The notes beneath the pieces were generated by a model, which ran no database searches, was not told the DNA's origin, and saw only the letters and a list, made by a program, of their open reading frames with translations. Below are positions 4,707 to 5,922 of a DNA stretch of 5,922 nt, piece by piece. The position numbers and the translations under genes are program-made. This stretch comes from Magnetococcales bacterium (GTDB lineage: Bacteria; Pseudomonadota; Magnetococcia; Magnetococcales; JADFYX01): positions 1 through 5,922 of the forward strand of contig JADFYX010000158.1 of NCBI GenBank assembly GCA_015232795.1, in the 5' to 3' direction. Each line of letters begins with the position of its first letter. Position 1 is the stretch's first letter.

Positions 4707-5922
4707 ATGAAAAATCTCAAAGATGGTGAATATCAACTCTATGACCCTGCCATCCTAGATAACATGAGGCTCACTTATGATATAAAAGAGCCAGGCAACC
4801 CCACCATACTCGTCAGTAAACATACCGTCATTACAGAAGAGTTAATCGAAAAACTCTACAATCGTAACATTGAAACACTTTTTGCCGAAGTGATATTGGA
4901 AGAACCTACCAAAAAAACTGTCACGGCATCCATAAAATATATGGAAGAGACATTTTCCTTAATAGGGAATGTCTTTGCAAATGATGATGGTAATATGGAA
5001 GATGTCGCAAAAGCCCTAACCAATAGAAAGCAGATGCAATCCCTTGAAAAGTTAATCCGGGATAATCTTGATGATATTGAAGATCTATTTAACACAAATT
5101 CCATCAAAAAACTGGTTATTCTGACCGAACATCACAACGGCACAGTTCGCCACAGCTTGATTGCAGCTTTTCAACTTATGGCTATCGGTCGTGAGTTGAA
5201 ATGGTCTGATTCTAAAATTGTCAGAGCAACCATGGCGTTGATAAATCACGATATAGGCAAAGCTAAGGTAAAAATTGATACTCTGGACTGTCCCAACAAG
5301 CTAAATAATCAACAGTGGAAGGAGATCCAATTTCACCCTCTGTTTGGCTGTCGTATGCTCTACAGACCTGGGGTAGAACCAGATTTAATAATGTTATCAG
5401 CACTTTTACATCACGAATGGTACGCAACAGTAGAAGGCAAAGGCTATGGTGGCTTGACTCTCTACGGCGATTTTGTACAGCGAGCTATGAAATTTGATGT
5501 AAAGGAAGTTGTAGACAATTTGACAGAAGACGAGCGGGAAATAATCCAGTTAACCAGCTTGGTTGACATGGTATCCGCTCTCGAGGAACGCCGGGCATAT
5601 AAAAGGGAGTTAGACCCATTTAAAGTCATCATCATCATGAACTCCGATGCCAAAATGGGCCATTTTCACCCTCAACATTATAAAGCATGGCATAATATCT
5701 ACCAAAGACAAAACTCTTATCTGCTCCCTTTAGGACTCCGCATGGCTCTGCCAAGGGAAAAAGAGAGGCGTATTTTTACCTCCATACCAGAACAAACCAT
5801 TAAACCAACTCCACTATTAACCTTTTATGAAATGGAAAAGCTGGGTTATCTCGAAATTTTGCGTAATGTTGGCATGGATATGGAGCGTATTCGTCGCCGT
5901 GGTGGTCTATCGATACAAGTTT
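4707..5922 (+). CDS. Divergent HD-GYP domain protein, 3' end outside the window
   Basis: The frame is open from ATG 4707 to the window edge (405 codons, no stop). HD-GYP proteins are cytoplasmic or membrane-linked phosphodiesterases that degrade cyclic-di-GMP; no membrane segment is seen here. Residues 15-62 resemble the N-terminal region common in such proteins (TILVSKHTVITEELIEKL, then NIETLFAE). The metal-binding pattern follows in order: H149, H181-D182 in HDIGK (181-185), H210, H235-H236 in HHE, and D287 in DMVSALEERRAYK (287-299). The GYP motif reads GKGYGG (244-249), so Pro is replaced by Gly. The loop after HHE is about three residues longer than usual, and some 20 extra residues precede D287. 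These changes leave catalysis and nucleotide specificity open. ATG 4707 has no good Shine-Dalgarno; a GGAGG lies 46 bases upstream. An in-frame TGA at 4662-4664 limits any extension, and no ATG, GTG or TTG lies between. Beyond residue 310 the sequence continues in a tail I do not recognise. Confidence 0.88.
   Translation, partial: MKNLKDGEYQLYDPAILDNMRLTYDIKEPGNPTILVSKHTVITEELIEKLYNRNIETLFAEVILEEPTKKTVTASIKYMEETFSLIGNVFANDDGNMEDVAKALTNRKQMQSLEKLIRDNLDDIEDLFNTNSIKKLVILTEHHNGTVRHSLIAAFQLMAIGRELKWSDSKIVRATMALINHDIGKAKVKIDTLDCPNKLNNQQWKEIQFHPLFGCRMLYRPGVEPDLIMLSALLHHEWYATVEGKGYGGLTLYGDFVQRAMKFDVKEVVDNLTEDEREIIQLTSLVDMVSALEERRAYKRELDPFKVIIIMNSDAKMGHFHPQHYKAWHNIYQRQNSYLLPLGLRMALPREKERRIFTSIPEQTIKPTPLLTFYEMEKLGYLEILRNVGMDMERIRRRGGLSIQV

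Noticed and set aside
4856..5107. Minus-strand open frame of 83 codons
   Set aside because: It lies wholly inside the HD-GYP gene, shows no recognisable protein features and is best explained as a shadow frame.

Overview
The window is A+T-rich DNA from what looks like a Gram-negative bacterium. The genes point to sugar-nucleotide and surface-polysaccharide chemistry, acyl-CoA metabolism and a membrane-anchored or periplasmic esterase-like protein. There is also an HD-GYP protein of the kind that breaks down cyclic-di-GMP. The lineage cannot be fixed from this sequence. A proteobacterial or Desulfobacterota-like origin is a reasonable guess, resting mainly on the gene families.

Layout: positions 1-102 hold a GC-rich cluster of three short hairpins that looks like a dispersed intergenic repeat. 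It is probably cut by the left window edge. A gene for GDP-mannose 4,6-dehydratase (200-1300, +) follows, starting from TTG. It converges with a long minus-strand gene (1317-3167), a CoA-transferase/acetyl-CoA hydrolase fused to a C-terminal GNAT acetyltransferase domain; only 16 bp separate their stop codons. Upstream of that gene on the same strand lies a gene for a membrane-anchored SGNH/GDSL-type hydrolase (3321-4532, -). A 174-bp divergent intergenic region (4533-4706) carries a perfect -10 hexamer and a Fur-box-like sequence. From 4707 to the right edge runs a plus-strand, 3'-truncated gene for a cytoplasmic, divergent HD-GYP protein.

How the genes fit together: the GDP-mannose dehydratase supplies GDP-4-keto-6-deoxymannose, the precursor of GDP-fucose, GDP-rhamnose and related sugars. 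No second-step enzyme is present here. The SGNH protein could modify acyl groups on an envelope glycan, but that link is inferred only from neighbourhood. The CoA-transferase-GNAT fusion and the HD-GYP protein have no evident pathway link to the other genes. The window reads as several independent transcription units rather than one operon.

No clearly new system is visible. The points most worth a second look are the divergent HD-GYP active-site loop, the CoA-transferase-GNAT fusion with an in-phase slippery A-run just before the GNAT core, and the Fur-like site ahead of the HD-GYP gene. Each could be ordinary family variation or chance.
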